A DNA stretch of 64,000 nt from Aminobacter ciceronei (GCF_014138625.1 NZ_JACJHY010000003.1:186001-250000); one strand, 5' to 3'. Positions 33,768 to 42,095 are shown, numbered from the stretch's first letter. The notes: generated by a model not told the origin, from the letters alone. Program-made: numbers and translations.

Positions 33768-35955
33768 AGCGTCCCTCCGCCTTGAGCATCGCTGGCGACA
33801 TGCCGAGGGGCTCCAGCATCCGTGCCATCGCCTCGGCGACCCCTGCCGCCATGTCCCGGCCGCCGCAGACCATCACACGCGCGCCGTTGCGGATCGCGCC
33901 GAGGACCTGCCGGTGTTCGGAAGCGAGAGCATCCTGCACGTAGTGGGGCCGGATGCCGCGCGAAACCGCGGTGGATAGGCGCGAGAGCCTGCCTTCGACC
34001 GCCCAGGCTTCCAGTTCCTCACGGTACAGGAAGTCGCTTTCCGGATGACGCATGCCGAAGAACAGGTGAATCGGCCTGCGCCCGCTGTTGGCCCTGATGA
34101 AGCCCGCCAGCGGTCCAAGCCCCGTGCCCGCTCCGACGAGGATCAGCGGAGCACGGTCCGTGCCCGCATGGAAGGCCGGGTTGCGGTGGAGGAAGGCAGC
34201 AAGCGTGTCGCCCGGTTCGAGTGCCATCAGCGCGCCTGAACACAGGCCCCCGACATGCTTGCGCACCACGATCTCGACGAAGCCGTCGCCGCTACCCGAT
34301 GCCAGCGAATAGAAGCGCGGATTGGTCGAGCCCTCCGGCACGACGCCGAGGAGGTCTCCCGCCTCGAACCTGGCGAATCCTTTCCGCGTGAGCCGCTGCC
34401 AGAGGGACAGGCGTGGTACCGCGAAACGCAGGATCGCCGTGGGCGCCTGGACGTCCTGGCCGTAGTTGCGCCGCGAGGTGAGCCTGAGGGAAGTTGTCTC
34501 GGGGCGGACGGGCCGATGGTCGAGTTCCAGTTCAATTGCCAGCGCCTCGCCGAGCGCACGCCCCCATCGCGCGAACTCCTGGGGCGACTGGCGGTCCACC
34601 GTGTCCAGCGGAAGCAGCGTCGGCCATCCCTTCGCCTTCGCCGCCGCCTCGACTGCTTGGGCGTAGCCACAGAAGGCCGGGAAGCCGCGGTCACCGAAGC
34701 CTAGCACCGCCAGCGGCGCTGAGGGGGCGACGGACAGCCTGGCCAGGCGGTCGAGGAACCCCTTCGCTGACGCCGGGGCATCGCCGTCGCCATAGGTCGC
34801 AGCGAGGACCACGTAGCGGCGAGCAGCGGGGGTCCGCGCCGGATCGAAGGCCGACATTGGCGCGACGTGAACCGGATGCCCGGCCCGAGTGAGCGCATCG
34901 TGCAGCGTCGCTGCAAAGCCCCAGGTGCTGCCGCCCTCGCTCCCAACCAGTATGACCGTCTCGCCGCGCGACGCCGGGACGTTGCCGCGGATGCGCGGTC
35001 GCCCGCGGCGTCCTGCCAGCCATATGACGGCGCCCGTAGCGCCCACCACAGGAACCGCGAGCGCCATCAGTCCGAGCAGCAGGCCGAGCACCGCGGCACC
35101 CTGTCCGGTATGCAGCATGTAGATTGTTTCGGAGGCACGCTCCCAGCCACTCAGGTTGGACCAGCCCAGCGTCGCTCCCGTCCCTTGGTCAAGGTACCCC
35201 GTGCCGAGGTCGGTCTTGAGCGTGAAGACGTCGCTCGCATCGCCTGGATAGGGGAAGCTGAGTTCGCGCAGGCTGGAGACGGGGGTTGAGACGAGCATGG
35301 GCATCCCGGCCAGGGGCATGCCTGTATCCCCGCTCACCGTGGACGGCAAATCCGGGACGACAGCCTGGTCCGGAAGGAACCCGAAGGTCGACGCCGTCAT
35401 CCAGATCGCGGTCGCCGAGGACAGCAGGAGGCCGAGCACGGCCCCGCGCGCGAGCTCGGCATGAATGCGTCCCGTCATCGGCCCCCGCAGCGGGGCAAAC
35501 CACCGCCTCCAGCCTCCGGCGCGGCGGGCGACGAGCATCGTTCCCGAGACGGCAAGGACGAGCATGGCTACCGCCCCGGCAGCCGAGACGAAGCGGCCGG
35601 CGTCGTCCATGAACAGCGAGCGGTGCAGGTTCGTCAGCCAGCGTTCGACCGGGTTCGCGTCGGCAGAGGCGACACCCGCCCCCGTGGCAGGATCGACCAC
35701 CGCCGAACCCGGCGTTCCGTTGTCGAACCAGTAGGCCGTGATGCGTCCCGAGGGGGAGCGTTTAATCTGCTCCACCCCCGGATAGACGACATGGATGCGG
35801 GTCGCGAGATCGGCAACGCTCATCGTAGCTTCAGCCTGCGGCGCGCCCAGCCGCTCCGCCGCTGGGAAGACCGAAAGGGCGGCCCCGCTGAGCGCGAGCA
35901 GGCAGACCAGGGCCAGAGCCACAAGCCCAGGCCAGCGGTGAAGAGCTCGGATCAT
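33748..35955 (-). CDS. PepSY-flavodoxin-FNR membrane flavoreductase
   Basis: 735 residues in three parts. Residues about 1-370 are a PepSY-associated membrane region with four hydrophobic segments (PGLVALALVCLLALSGAALS; FVSAAGAVAMLVLAVSGTML; LGLLLGLMALAVPVVGATGAVIW) and a periplasmic PepSY loop. A flavodoxin domain is at about 380-520 (VILVGSEGGSTWGFAATL, VVLAATYGDGDAPASAKGFL). A CysJ-like FAD/NADPH module is at about 550-735 (FYSLASGSGDGFVEIVVRKHVGGLCSGAL, LILVGAGTGLGPLAGFIR, C-terminal GRYVEDVY). It should carry electrons from NAD(P)H through FAD and FMN across the membrane. The ATG at 35955 follows GAGGG and lies 10 bp after the DUF2271 gene. Confidence 0.87.
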   Translation of the reverse strand: MIRALHRWPGLVALALVCLLALSGAALSVFPAAERLGAPQAEATMSVADLATRIHVVYPGVEQIKRSPSGRITAYWFDNGTPGSAVVDPATGAGVASADANPVERWLTNLHRSLFMDDAGRFVSAAGAVAMLVLAVSGTMLVARRAGGWRRWFAPLRGPMTGRIHAELARGAVLGLLLSSATAIWMTASTFGFLPDQAVVPDLPSTVSGDTGMPLAGMPMLVSTPVSSLRELSFPYPGDASDVFTLKTDLGTGYLDQGTGATLGWSNLSGWERASETIYMLHTGQGAAVLGLLLGLMALAVPVVGATGAVIWLAGRRGRPRIRGNVPASRGETVILVGSEGGSTWGFAATLHDALTRAGHPVHVAPMSAFDPARTPAARRYVVLAATYGDGDAPASAKGFLDRLARLSVAPSAPLAVLGFGDRGFPAFCGYAQAVEAAAKAKGWPTLLPLDTVDRQSPQEFARWGRALGEALAIELELDHRPVRPETTSLRLTSRRNYGQDVQAPTAILRFAVPRLSLWQRLTRKGFARFEAGDLLGVVPEGSTNPRFYSLASGSGDGFVEIVVRKHVGGLCSGALMALEPGDTLAAFLHRNPAFHAGTDRAPLILVGAGTGLGPLAGFIRANSGRRPIHLFFGMRHPESDFLYREELEAWAVEGRLSRLSTAVSRGIRPHYVQDALASEHRQVLGAIRNGARVMVCGGRDMAAGVAEAMARMLEPLGMSPAMLKAEGRYVEDVY

Positions 35956-35965
35956 GCGTCCGCCC

Positions 35966-36436
35966 TCACATGCCGTAGCCAAAGCTGGCGACGTAGCGTC
36001 GGCCCTTGACGGACTGGCCGGCGCCCTTGGACGTGAGCGGCACCGCGACTTCGTTGGGGCTGTCGCGCATGTCCTCGACCGCGGCATCGATGTGCAGCGT
36101 GTAGCCGGCGTCGAAAAGCGCGTCAGCCAGGTCGAGTGTGATCTCGAGCTTGCGACCGGCCCCCACACTGGCCCCCGTTATGCCGTTGATCTCGGCGATG
36201 TTGCCGCGCGTCGCGCGGTACCAGTCGCTGAGATGCTCGTAGTATTTGGACTTGCCCCCCGCCATCCAGAGGGTGCCGGCATAGGCGCCCTTTGGATCGG
36301 TGACATAGATGGCGAGATAGGCTCCATCGCCGCCGTAGTTGTTCAGGGTGGTCGTCAGCGTCACCGGCCGCGCCATCGCTATGCCGGGAAGGGTGAGTGC
36401 GGTGGTGAGCGCCAGGGCGGCGAATATCGTTCTCAT
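35966..36436 (-). CDS. DUF2271 secreted protein with flavinylation-type motif
   Basis: 156-residue exported protein (signal peptide to about residue 22, IFAALALTTALTLPGIAMA). The body fits DUF2271: YVTDPKGAYAGTLWMAGG, KSKYYEHLSDWYRAT, ITLDLADALFDAGYTLHIDAAVEDMRD. Residues 84-90 read NGITGAS, matching the ApbE target pattern (D/N)-x-x-(S/T)-G-A-(S/T), so Ser90 is a predicted FMN attachment site. With apbE and the PepSY reductase two and one genes downstream, it is probably the periplasmic flavin-bearing electron acceptor. Confidence 0.8.
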   Translation of the reverse strand: MRTIFAALALTTALTLPGIAMARPVTLTTTLNNYGGDGAYLAIYVTDPKGAYAGTLWMAGGKSKYYEHLSDWYRATRGNIAEINGITGASVGAGRKLEITLDLADALFDAGYTLHIDAAVEDMRDSPNEVAVPLTSKGAGQSVKGRRYVASFGYGM

Positions 36437-36476
36437 GACGAAGTCTCCAGGATTCGCGGGAAAGGTGGCGGGTGGC

Positions 36477-36869
36477 TCAGTTCACCTTGACCTTCGGCGC
36501 TGCGCCGCTGCCGAACAGGCCGTTGTTCGGCGGGGCAACTGTGCCCGCCCGAGCGGGTCCGACCGCGGCACCGCCCCGGTATCCGTCGTCATCATCGTCA
36601 TCATCGTCGCTGTCGTCGTCGTCATCGCCTTCGTGATGACCGTCGTCATCGTCGTCATCGTCGCCACGGCCGAGGCGGGGGCCATGATCCCGGTCAAGGC
36701 GGCCGTCATCGCTGGCGAACAGCAGGTTGGCGCCCTCATCGGAAGCGTCCTCGACGGTCTCGCGAGATGCGTGAGGCCGCGCTGCGTCATGCATGGCGCT
36801 CCACGCCGGAATGCCAGCGCCCACGGCCAGCGCAGTCGATGCGAACAGGATGGTGAATGTCTTCTTCAT
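36477..36869 (-). CDS. Secreted Asp-rich acidic protein
   Basis: 130-residue protein with a Sec signal peptide (TILFASTALAVGAGIPAWSA). The middle, about residues 70-95, is almost solid aspartate with a His-His-Glu in it and runs of up to eight Asp. The C-terminus (APPNNGLFGSGAAPKVKVN) looks ordered and conserved-type. Such an acidic tract would bind Ca2+, Fe or other cations at low affinity. It lies 40 bp upstream of the DUF2271 gene on the same strand, so it is probably a periplasmic part of the same module. Function unknown. Confidence 0.65.
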   Translation of the reverse strand: MKKTFTILFASTALAVGAGIPAWSAMHDAARPHASRETVEDASDEGANLLFASDDGRLDRDHGPRLGRGDDDDDDDGHHEGDDDDDSDDDDDDDDGYRGGAAVGPARAGTVAPPNNGLFGSGAAPKVKVN

Positions 36870-37024
36870 GGCAGAGTCTCCTTTTCTGATGGTTTCGTTC
36901 TGAAGGCCTCGCCTGATCCCTTCCTGACGGAAACGGAGTTTCTGCTTCAGCTTGCCGTCAGGAATCTAAAGGCCCCGTCGCAATGGCGAGGCCTCGGAAA
37001 GCACCTGCTTGTCCGGACGAGGGA

Positions 37025-37696
37025 TCAGACGATATCGCCAGGACCAGCAGGTCTCTTCCGGCCCGCAACCAGGGCGCAGGCAAGGTTCTCCCGGTGGCGG
37101 AACGTCGCGAGCGCCATGCCCCCGAGGTGCAAGGTGACAAGGGGCAACATGGCGTTCGCCAGCGTCTTGGGGATCTCCTTGAGTGGCCCTTTGGCCTCGC
37201 CTTCCGCGTCGACGGCTCCCTGGCCAAGCCCTCGCCGTCGTCATCGTCCGCAAGCACCGGGGCCACGAACTGCAGCAGGTGGGTTGCGGCTGCGGCGCGG
37301 GCCGGCTCTTCCATGAGCCATCCTGTGAAGGCCGTTCCGGACAACGTCACGAGCAGTGTGATGATCATGGCCGCGCCTGCCGGGTTGTGGCCCAGGTAGC
37401 GCACCTCTCGTCCCTGGCGACATGGGCGACTTAGGTGAGCATGGCGGCGGGACTCCGGACGAACTGACCGAAACGGGCGTAGCGGCTCCCGACAAAACCC
37501 CACACGATTGCGAAAGTGATGCGGAACAGCGCCGCTACCACTTAGCCCGCGAACTCGTGAACCGGCTGTATCTCCTCGGCGGTGAGCCAAGCCGTGGCGA
37601 AGGCACCGACCAGTGGAAGATGCGGACAAGCGGTCCCATACCCCGACCCGGTGGGCGGGGTTCTGTGCGACACCGTCGCGGGCGATGGCAGGTCAT
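37025..37696 (-). pseudogene. Cytochrome b561-type gene destroyed by frameshifts and stops
   Basis: Remains of a di-heme cytochrome b are readable in pieces on the minus strand: VWD then PLVRIFHW, GAFATAWLTAEEIQPVHEFAG, RITFAIVWGFVGSRYARFGQFVR, VRYLGHNPAGAAMIITLLVTLSGTAFTGWLMEE, and NAMLPLVTLHLGGMALATFRHRENL. They lie in different frames. I count frameshifts near 37632, 37608, 37406 and 37218, plus in-frame TAA codons at 37542-37544 and 37431-37433. The old start overlaps the PepSY stop (ATGA). An intact copy would have passed electrons in the PepSY/DUF2271 system. Confidence 0.85.
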
Positions 37697-38004
37697 TGAT
37701 CGTTATTGTGGGTTTTTCCCTCGCGACGCCGATCGCCGTCCCTGTGTTCGATTTCCAGTATCTCGAGGGTTGCCGGATGAACTGTCGCTTCGATCTGTTG
37801 CCCCCTGAGATCGGTACCGTCGATCTCGTAACAGCCGTCATCGATCTTGATCCGTCGCACCGTCCAGCCTTGCTGCGCCGCCAGGGCGGCAACGGCCTCC
37901 CTCGGCTTCCAGTCGGCCATCGGCACGAAGCACTCGTCATCGGCCATCGCGCTGCCGACCGGGAAGGCCGCGACGAATGCGAGAATTGTCAGGACGAGCC
38001 GCAT
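37693..38004 (-). CDS. Small exported PepSY-like protein
   Basis: 103-residue secreted protein with a signal peptide (LVLTILAFVAAFPVGSAMA) and one PepSY-like unit (REAVAALAAQQGWTVRRIKIDDGCYEIDGTD, IEATVHPATLEILEIEHRD). Two Cys residues in the mature part could form a disulfide. PepSY units of this kind are common beside cytochrome b and two-component genes and are thought to be inhibitory or sensing domains. It is the first gene of the minus-strand redox group and is divergent from the response regulator, with 142 bp between. Confidence 0.8.
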   Translation of the reverse strand: MRLVLTILAFVAAFPVGSAMADDECFVPMADWKPREAVAALAAQQGWTVRRIKIDDGCYEIDGTDLRGQQIEATVHPATLEILEIEHRDGDRRREGKTHNNDQ

Positions 38005-38146
38005 GGCGAATTACTCCGTTCACCTGGATTTGCGCTGAACCTGCAGGGCCAACCTTACGGCACCCTGAAGTTAGCCCTCTATTCGCTTCAGCAACCCGTC
38101 AGGAAAATCTGATAGTAGAGGCAACGGCAGCGGAACAGGTGTGAAT

Positions 38147-38806
38147 ATGCGAATCCTGCTTGTAGAGGACGACGCCGTGCTGGGCGCCGCCGTGCGCGAC
38201 CAAATCGCTGGGGACGGCCATTCGGTCGACTGGGTCACCAGGTTAGACGGGGCACGCGACGTGATGGCGAGCGCGGGCTATGACCTCATCCTGCTCGACC
38301 TCATGCTGCCCGACGGAAGGGGCATCGTCTTCCTCAAGACGCTGAGGAATTCGGGGGACGTCACGCCCATCATCATCCTCACCGCGCTCGACCAGGTCTC
38401 CGACAGGATCGAGGGCCTAAAGGCCGGAGCGGACGACTATCTCGTGAAGCCTTTCGACCTCGATGAACTTTCCGCCCGCATCGGCTCCGTCGCCCGCCGC
38501 TATTCGGGCAACCCGAACCCTATCATCCGGCATGGTGCGCTCAATATCGACCTCGCGCGGCGGAGCGTGCTCCGGGAGGGCAAGCCCGTTCAGCTTACCT
38601 CGCGCGAATGGGCACTGCTGGAGGCCTTCCTGACGCGTCCCGGCCAGCTCCTGTCTAAGCCGCAGCTGGAGGAGAAGCTCTACGACTTCGACGTCGAGAT
38701 CGAGAGCAACACGATCGAGGTCCATGTGAGCCGCCTTCGGAAGAAGCTGGGCACCAACCTCATCGAGACCGAGCGCGGCCTCGGCTATAGGCTTGCGCGG
38801 GCATGA
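38147..38806 (+). CDS. OmpR-family response regulator
   Basis: 219-residue two-component regulator (QseB/PmrA-like). The receiver domain has acidic pocket VEDD (about 6-9), phospho-acceptor Asp51 (ILLDLMLPDG), and Thr/Lys switch residues in IILTALDQ and DDYLVKPFDLDEL. A winged-helix DNA-binding domain (about 125-217) ends in IEVHVSRLRKKLGTNLIETERGLGYRL. The ATG at 38147 is preferred over a GTG six bases earlier. It is divergent from the PepSY-redox genes and overlaps the histidine kinase, so it most likely controls the adjacent module. Confidence 0.93.
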   Translation: MRILLVEDDAVLGAAVRDQIAGDGHSVDWVTRLDGARDVMASAGYDLILLDLMLPDGRGIVFLKTLRNSGDVTPIIILTALDQVSDRIEGLKAGADDYLVKPFDLDELSARIGSVARRYSGNPNPIIRHGALNIDLARRSVLREGKPVQLTSREWALLEAFLTRPGQLLSKPQLEEKLYDFDVEIESNTIEVHVSRLRKKLGTNLIETERGLGYRLARA

Positions 38807-40155
38807 GGGGGGCGCGAAGCCTCCAGGGTAGGCTCCTTCTGTCGCTCGGAGCAGTCCTGCTCGTGGTCTGGATCGCCGCAGCCTGGGCAACCGCCGTCCT
38901 GCTGAGGCACGAGATCGAAGAAGTCTTCGATTCCTCCCTGCAGGAAACCGCGCAGCGCCTGCTTCCGCTTGCCGTCCTTGACATCGTCGGGCGCGAGGAT
39001 GGTGACACTGCCAGCCAGAGACTCGGAGCGATCCGAAGCCATGACGAGCTTTTCACCTACGTGGTCCGCGACGACAAGGGCAAGGTCCTGCTCCGGTCAC
39101 ACGCGGCCGACCTCTCCACCTTCCCGCCATATACAGGAGCGGGCTTCGGCCGGACCGCAACGCACCGCCTCTACAGCGAAGAAGCTCTGCAGGGCACGAT
39201 CCGCATCACGGTTGCGAAGTCGCTGGCACATCAGGACGCGGTTATCCGCGAAATGCAGATGGGCCTCGGCTTGCCCGTCCTGCTAGTGATTCCCACCGCG
39301 TTTGCGGCTGTCGCCTTCGCGGTGAGACAGAGCACCCGTTCGCTGCGGGCCTTCCGGGACCAGTTGGAGACCCGCAGCGAGAAAGACCTCGCCCCGGTTG
39401 CCTCCGGCGACCTGCCGAGCGAGGTCGCCCCGATGGCGGCTAGCATGAACGCACTGATCGAGAGGCTTCGAGCAGCGTTCGAGGCGGAGCGCAGCCTTAC
39501 CGCCAACACTGCCCACGAACTCAGGACACCGCTCGCCGGAGCGATCGCCCAGGCCCAGCGCATCCGAAAGGAAACCGCCGAGCCTCAGACGGCCCAGCGC
39601 GGAGCCGACATCGAGGCGACGTTGAAGCGGCTGACGGCGCGCGCCGAGCGGCTCATGCAACTGGCGCGGGCGGAGGGGGGACGGCTGAACCTGGACCGGG
39701 AGTCCGACCTGCGCGATACACTGGACGTCGTGATCGGAGACATGCGCCGGAACGAGTCGACCGGGCGCATCTTGCTCAGGCTGCCCGACACGCCCGTCAT
39801 GTCAGCCGCCGATCCCGACGCGGTCGGAATCCTCTGCCGCAACCTGGTCGAGAACGCGCTGCGCCACGGAAGCCGGTCTTCCCCCGTCGAAGTGGCCCTT
39901 TCCTCCAACGGCCTTATGACGGTGTCCAACGACGGCCCCGTCGTGCCCGCTGAGACACTGGCGAGGCTAGCGGACCGCTTCGAGCGCAGCGGCGCGGCGG
40001 GCCGCGGGAACGGTATCGGCCTGTCCATCGTCTCGACCATCGCAGACCGCATGGGTGGCGCGCTGACGCTCAGGTCGCCGCGCCCAGGCTGCCAGACCGG
40101 ATTCGAGGCAAGCGTCCCGCTCGCGAGCGCAGGTACTGCCGAGACAAGGACCTGA
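38803..40155 (+). CDS. Two-component sensor histidine kinase
   Basis: 450-residue inner-membrane kinase. The first membrane helix is LLLSLGAVLLVVWIAAAWATAVLL (about 10-33). A periplasmic sensor of about 120 residues follows, then the second helix LGLPVLLVIPTAFAAVAFAV. The H-box is ANTAHELRTPLAGAIAQAQRI with the phospho-accepting His. The ATP domain has NLVENALRHG (N-box) and GNGIGLSIVSTIADRMGG (G-box). It overlaps the response regulator by four bases (ATGA). Signal unknown; metals, redox state or flavin are plausible given the neighbours. Confidence 0.93.
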   Translation: MRGARSLQGRLLLSLGAVLLVVWIAAAWATAVLLRHEIEEVFDSSLQETAQRLLPLAVLDIVGREDGDTASQRLGAIRSHDELFTYVVRDDKGKVLLRSHAADLSTFPPYTGAGFGRTATHRLYSEEALQGTIRITVAKSLAHQDAVIREMQMGLGLPVLLVIPTAFAAVAFAVRQSTRSLRAFRDQLETRSEKDLAPVASGDLPSEVAPMAASMNALIERLRAAFEAERSLTANTAHELRTPLAGAIAQAQRIRKETAEPQTAQRGADIEATLKRLTARAERLMQLARAEGGRLNLDRESDLRDTLDVVIGDMRRNESTGRILLRLPDTPVMSAADPDAVGILCRNLVENALRHGSRSSPVEVALSSNGLMTVSNDGPVVPAETLARLADRFERSGAAGRGNGIGLSIVSTIADRMGGALTLRSPRPGCQTGFEASVPLASAGTAETRT

Positions 40156-40508
40156 ACTGAAGTTCATCCGGCCGCAACACGTCGAAAGAAACCGAAAATC
40201 CTGCATCGTATCCGCCGGTGGAACCGAGAGCTTCGAGGCAATAAACCCACGGCGCGATCCGGGCCGATGGTCCGCGACCTTCAGCGAGGGCGCCGGTAGT
40301 GTCCGCTTTCGGGCAACGGCAAAGCTTATTTCTGCGGCCGAGATTAGGCGCAAAGCTGTCTTTCGATTTTCGCGTGCGATCCGCTCCAAGTTGAATTGGG
40401 ACGTCCGGAGCGATCCAGTGCAATCCTGAAATAATGTGGGATAATGTGTGGGATGGTTATCAGGATGTTCAGAAAAATACAACAAAAACAAATGACTTCG
40501 TGAAAGTC
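40156..40508. other. Right end of the island, no gene seen
   Basis: About 350 bp between the kinase and the tRNA. Integrase genes often sit here, but no coding frame with recognisable similarity is present. Confidence 0.5.
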
Positions 40509-40522
40509 TGGCGGAGAGAGCG
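40508..40522. repeat. attR-like repeat inside the tRNA-Ser 3' end
   Basis: Exact copy of the 25127-25141 sequence. It covers the CCA end and acceptor/T-arm edge of the tRNA-Ser gene, so the tRNA stays complete on this side. Confidence 0.85.
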
Positions 40523-40598
40523 GGATTCGAACCCGCGTTACGGTCTCCCGTAAACACACTTTCCAGGCGTGCGCCTTCAACCACTCGGCCACCTCTCC
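40509..40598 (-). tRNA. tRNA-Ser(GGA)
   Basis: 90-nt class II tRNA with encoded CCA. The 5' acceptor strand GGAGAGG pairs with TCTCTCC (one G-U), and the discriminator base is G. The D-arm region is GGCCGAGTGGTTGAAGGC. The anticodon stem CACGC/GTGTG closes the loop CTGGAAA with anticodon GGA. A long variable arm (TACGGGAGACCGTA) and the T-loop GTTCGAATC follow. Its 3' end is the integration site of the island. Confidence 0.95.
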
Positions 40599-40945
40599 GC
40601 ATGCGCGCTGTGCGCCGGCTGGTTATGCCGGGCCGGTTGGGAGTGCGCGCATCTCCTTGGCGTCGGCTCGTCGAGCCGTCATTCGGGTGCAGCCAACCTG
40701 CCGGGCACCCATCGCCTGCCACCGAACACATTAGCGTCCGGCTGCGGGGCTCATCTAGTCGATCCTGCGCCGCTTGCCAAGCGCTGACGTGGCAAATGTT
40801 ATCAGGCAAAACGATCGTCGTGCTGCGCAGCGCCGGCAAAGCCACCATCCGCAGCGGCGAGGCGCCTTGCTGGCACCGTCGCCGCCCTTATTGCAAGTGC
40901 CTGGCGCTCTGTCACAAACTGCTTTGAAGGGCAGGGGGAGATTCG
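40599..40945. other. Intergenic region upstream of the membrane protein gene
   Basis: About 345 bp with no recognisable gene or strong promoter motif. It includes the tRNA-Ser promoter on the minus strand. Confidence 0.4.
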
Positions 40946-41659
40946 ATGTCGTCAGAGAGCGAACCGTCCGGCTGGGACATCTGGCGCTGGCTGCCGGTGG
41001 CCTGGCTGTGCCTCGTCATGGCGCTCAGCGCGCGCGGCATCGACGCCAGCTTCGCCATCATGCTGGATTTCTCGATGCCGTCGGCAGTGCTGGGGCTGAT
41101 CTATGTCTCGGTCGCCTTCAGCGCGGTGACGATCGGCTGGGGCATCTACCTGCTCGTGCTCGCCTACAATCGCGATCGCAGGTTCCGGCGCGCCTTCACC
41201 ATCTGGCAATGGGCGATCATCGCCTTCCTCGTCCTCAAGCAGGTCTATATTCTTGTCATGCCGAATTTCGCCTTTGGCCTCGTCGGTCTTGCCTGGGACG
41301 GCGGCGAGGTCGCCATCGGCCTTGCCATGATCTGGCTGGTCGGCCGACAGGACCAGCCACAAGCCTTGTTGAGCAGTGGCCCGCACAAGCGGCCGCGTCT
41401 GCTGGTTTCGATCGTCGCCGCCATCCTCGGCGTCATCGTCGGTGCAGCAGTTGGCGCGGGTGTCGGGCTCGCGCTGGGCACGGGCATTTCCGAAGCCACC
41501 GATATGAGCTGCTTCGAGGGCGCCTGCGGCTATTTCGTCGTGCTGATCGGCCTCGGCGGCCTGCTGGTCGGCGCGGTTGCCGGCGGCATCTTCGCCGTCT
41601 GGCGGGCCAATCGCCGCAAGTCGAAGCCGCCAGTCCCGCCGCAAACGTCTGTCAATTAG
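40946..41659 (+). CDS. Multi-pass membrane protein of unknown function
   Basis: 237 residues with about six hydrophobic segments, e.g. LPVAWLCLVMALSARGI, VLGLIYVSVAFSAVTIGWGIYLLVLAY, WAIIAFLVLKQVYIL, LLVSIVAAILGVIVGAAVGAGVGLALG and YFVVLIGLGGLLVGAVAGGIFAVW. A Lys/Arg-rich tail follows. I do not recognise the family with confidence; the N-terminal half weakly recalls DUF2569-type proteins. AGGGGG precedes the ATG. It lies upstream of another small membrane protein and msrA on the same strand, without clear functional meaning. Confidence 0.7.
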   Translation: MSSESEPSGWDIWRWLPVAWLCLVMALSARGIDASFAIMLDFSMPSAVLGLIYVSVAFSAVTIGWGIYLLVLAYNRDRRFRRAFTIWQWAIIAFLVLKQVYILVMPNFAFGLVGLAWDGGEVAIGLAMIWLVGRQDQPQALLSSGPHKRPRLLVSIVAAILGVIVGAAVGAGVGLALGTGISEATDMSCFEGACGYFVVLIGLGGLLVGAVAGGIFAVWRANRRKSKPPVPPQTSVN

Positions 41660-41729
41660 CCGTGTCTTCGATTGCACCCACCGGCGGCGCGGCCTATTTC
41701 TCGTTCATAACCGATATCCAGGACCGCCG

Positions 41730-42050
41730 ATGATCCGCTTCGTGTTCCGTCTTGCCGCCGCAATAGCGCTTTCGGTCGCCGTCATCATGGCCGTGCTCGA
41801 CGCCACCCGCACCGTCGCCGTGTCACGGCTGGTGATGACGCCGCTCGATACCAGTTGGTCGACGGCCTCGCCCGATACCCTCGCCGCGACCGAGACATTC
41901 GTCCGTGACAAGACCGGCCCGGCTGTCTGGGACAGCGTCGTCGTGCCGGTGCTCAACCAGCCGGGCTTCGCGGTCTTTGCCGTGCTCGCCTTCCTGCTCT
42001 ACGCAATCGGCCACCGGCGCCGCGCCGGCCGCTTCACCGGCGAGGTCTGA
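41730..42050 (+). CDS. Small conserved membrane protein
   Basis: 106-residue protein with two membrane segments (FRLAAAIALSVAVIMAVLDAT near the start; FAVFAVLAFLLYAIGHRR at the end) and a periplasmic middle (SRLVMTPLDTSWSTASPDTL). AGGA precedes the ATG at 41730. As I recall, a similar protein is common upstream of msrA in Rhizobiales. No function known to me. Confidence 0.72.
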   Translation: MIRFVFRLAAAIALSVAVIMAVLDATRTVAVSRLVMTPLDTSWSTASPDTLAATETFVRDKTGPAVWDSVVVPVLNQPGFAVFAVLAFLLYAIGHRRRAGRFTGEV

Positions 42051-42095
42051 CGCGACGCCAGCAAGCTTCAGCGCAACGACGAGGAGGGAAGGCAG

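Larger units (their letters stand above)
25127..40522. mobile_element. Genomic island integrated at tRNA-Ser(GGA)
   Basis: About 15.4 kb bounded by a 15-bp direct repeat, with the intact tRNA on the right. The cargo is an ABC/HlyD exporter, a metal ATPase, a VIT transporter, a flavin/PepSY redox module, two damaged cytochrome b genes and a two-component system. No integrase, transposase or conjugation gene is recognisable, so it can no longer move by itself or its integrase was lost. The spaces next to both ends (25142-25371 and 40156-40507) are non-coding. The two cytochrome b ruins suggest the island is decaying. Confidence 0.75.

Noticed and set aside
35956-36168. Extended N-terminus of the PepSY reductase
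   Set aside because: It overlaps the DUF2271 gene and lacks membrane or PepSY features; the ATG at 35955 has a good ribosome-binding site.
36590-36670. GTC/CGT-rich stretch as a tandem repeat or CRISPR-like array
   Set aside because: It is the Asp-codon run of a secreted protein; there are no spacers or regular repeat units, and no CRISPR array or cas gene is in the window.
39967-40848. Minus-strand frame running through the tRNA-Ser gene, considered as an integrase
   Set aside because: It reads straight through the tRNA and into the kinase gene and has no tyrosine-recombinase R-H-R-Y motifs.
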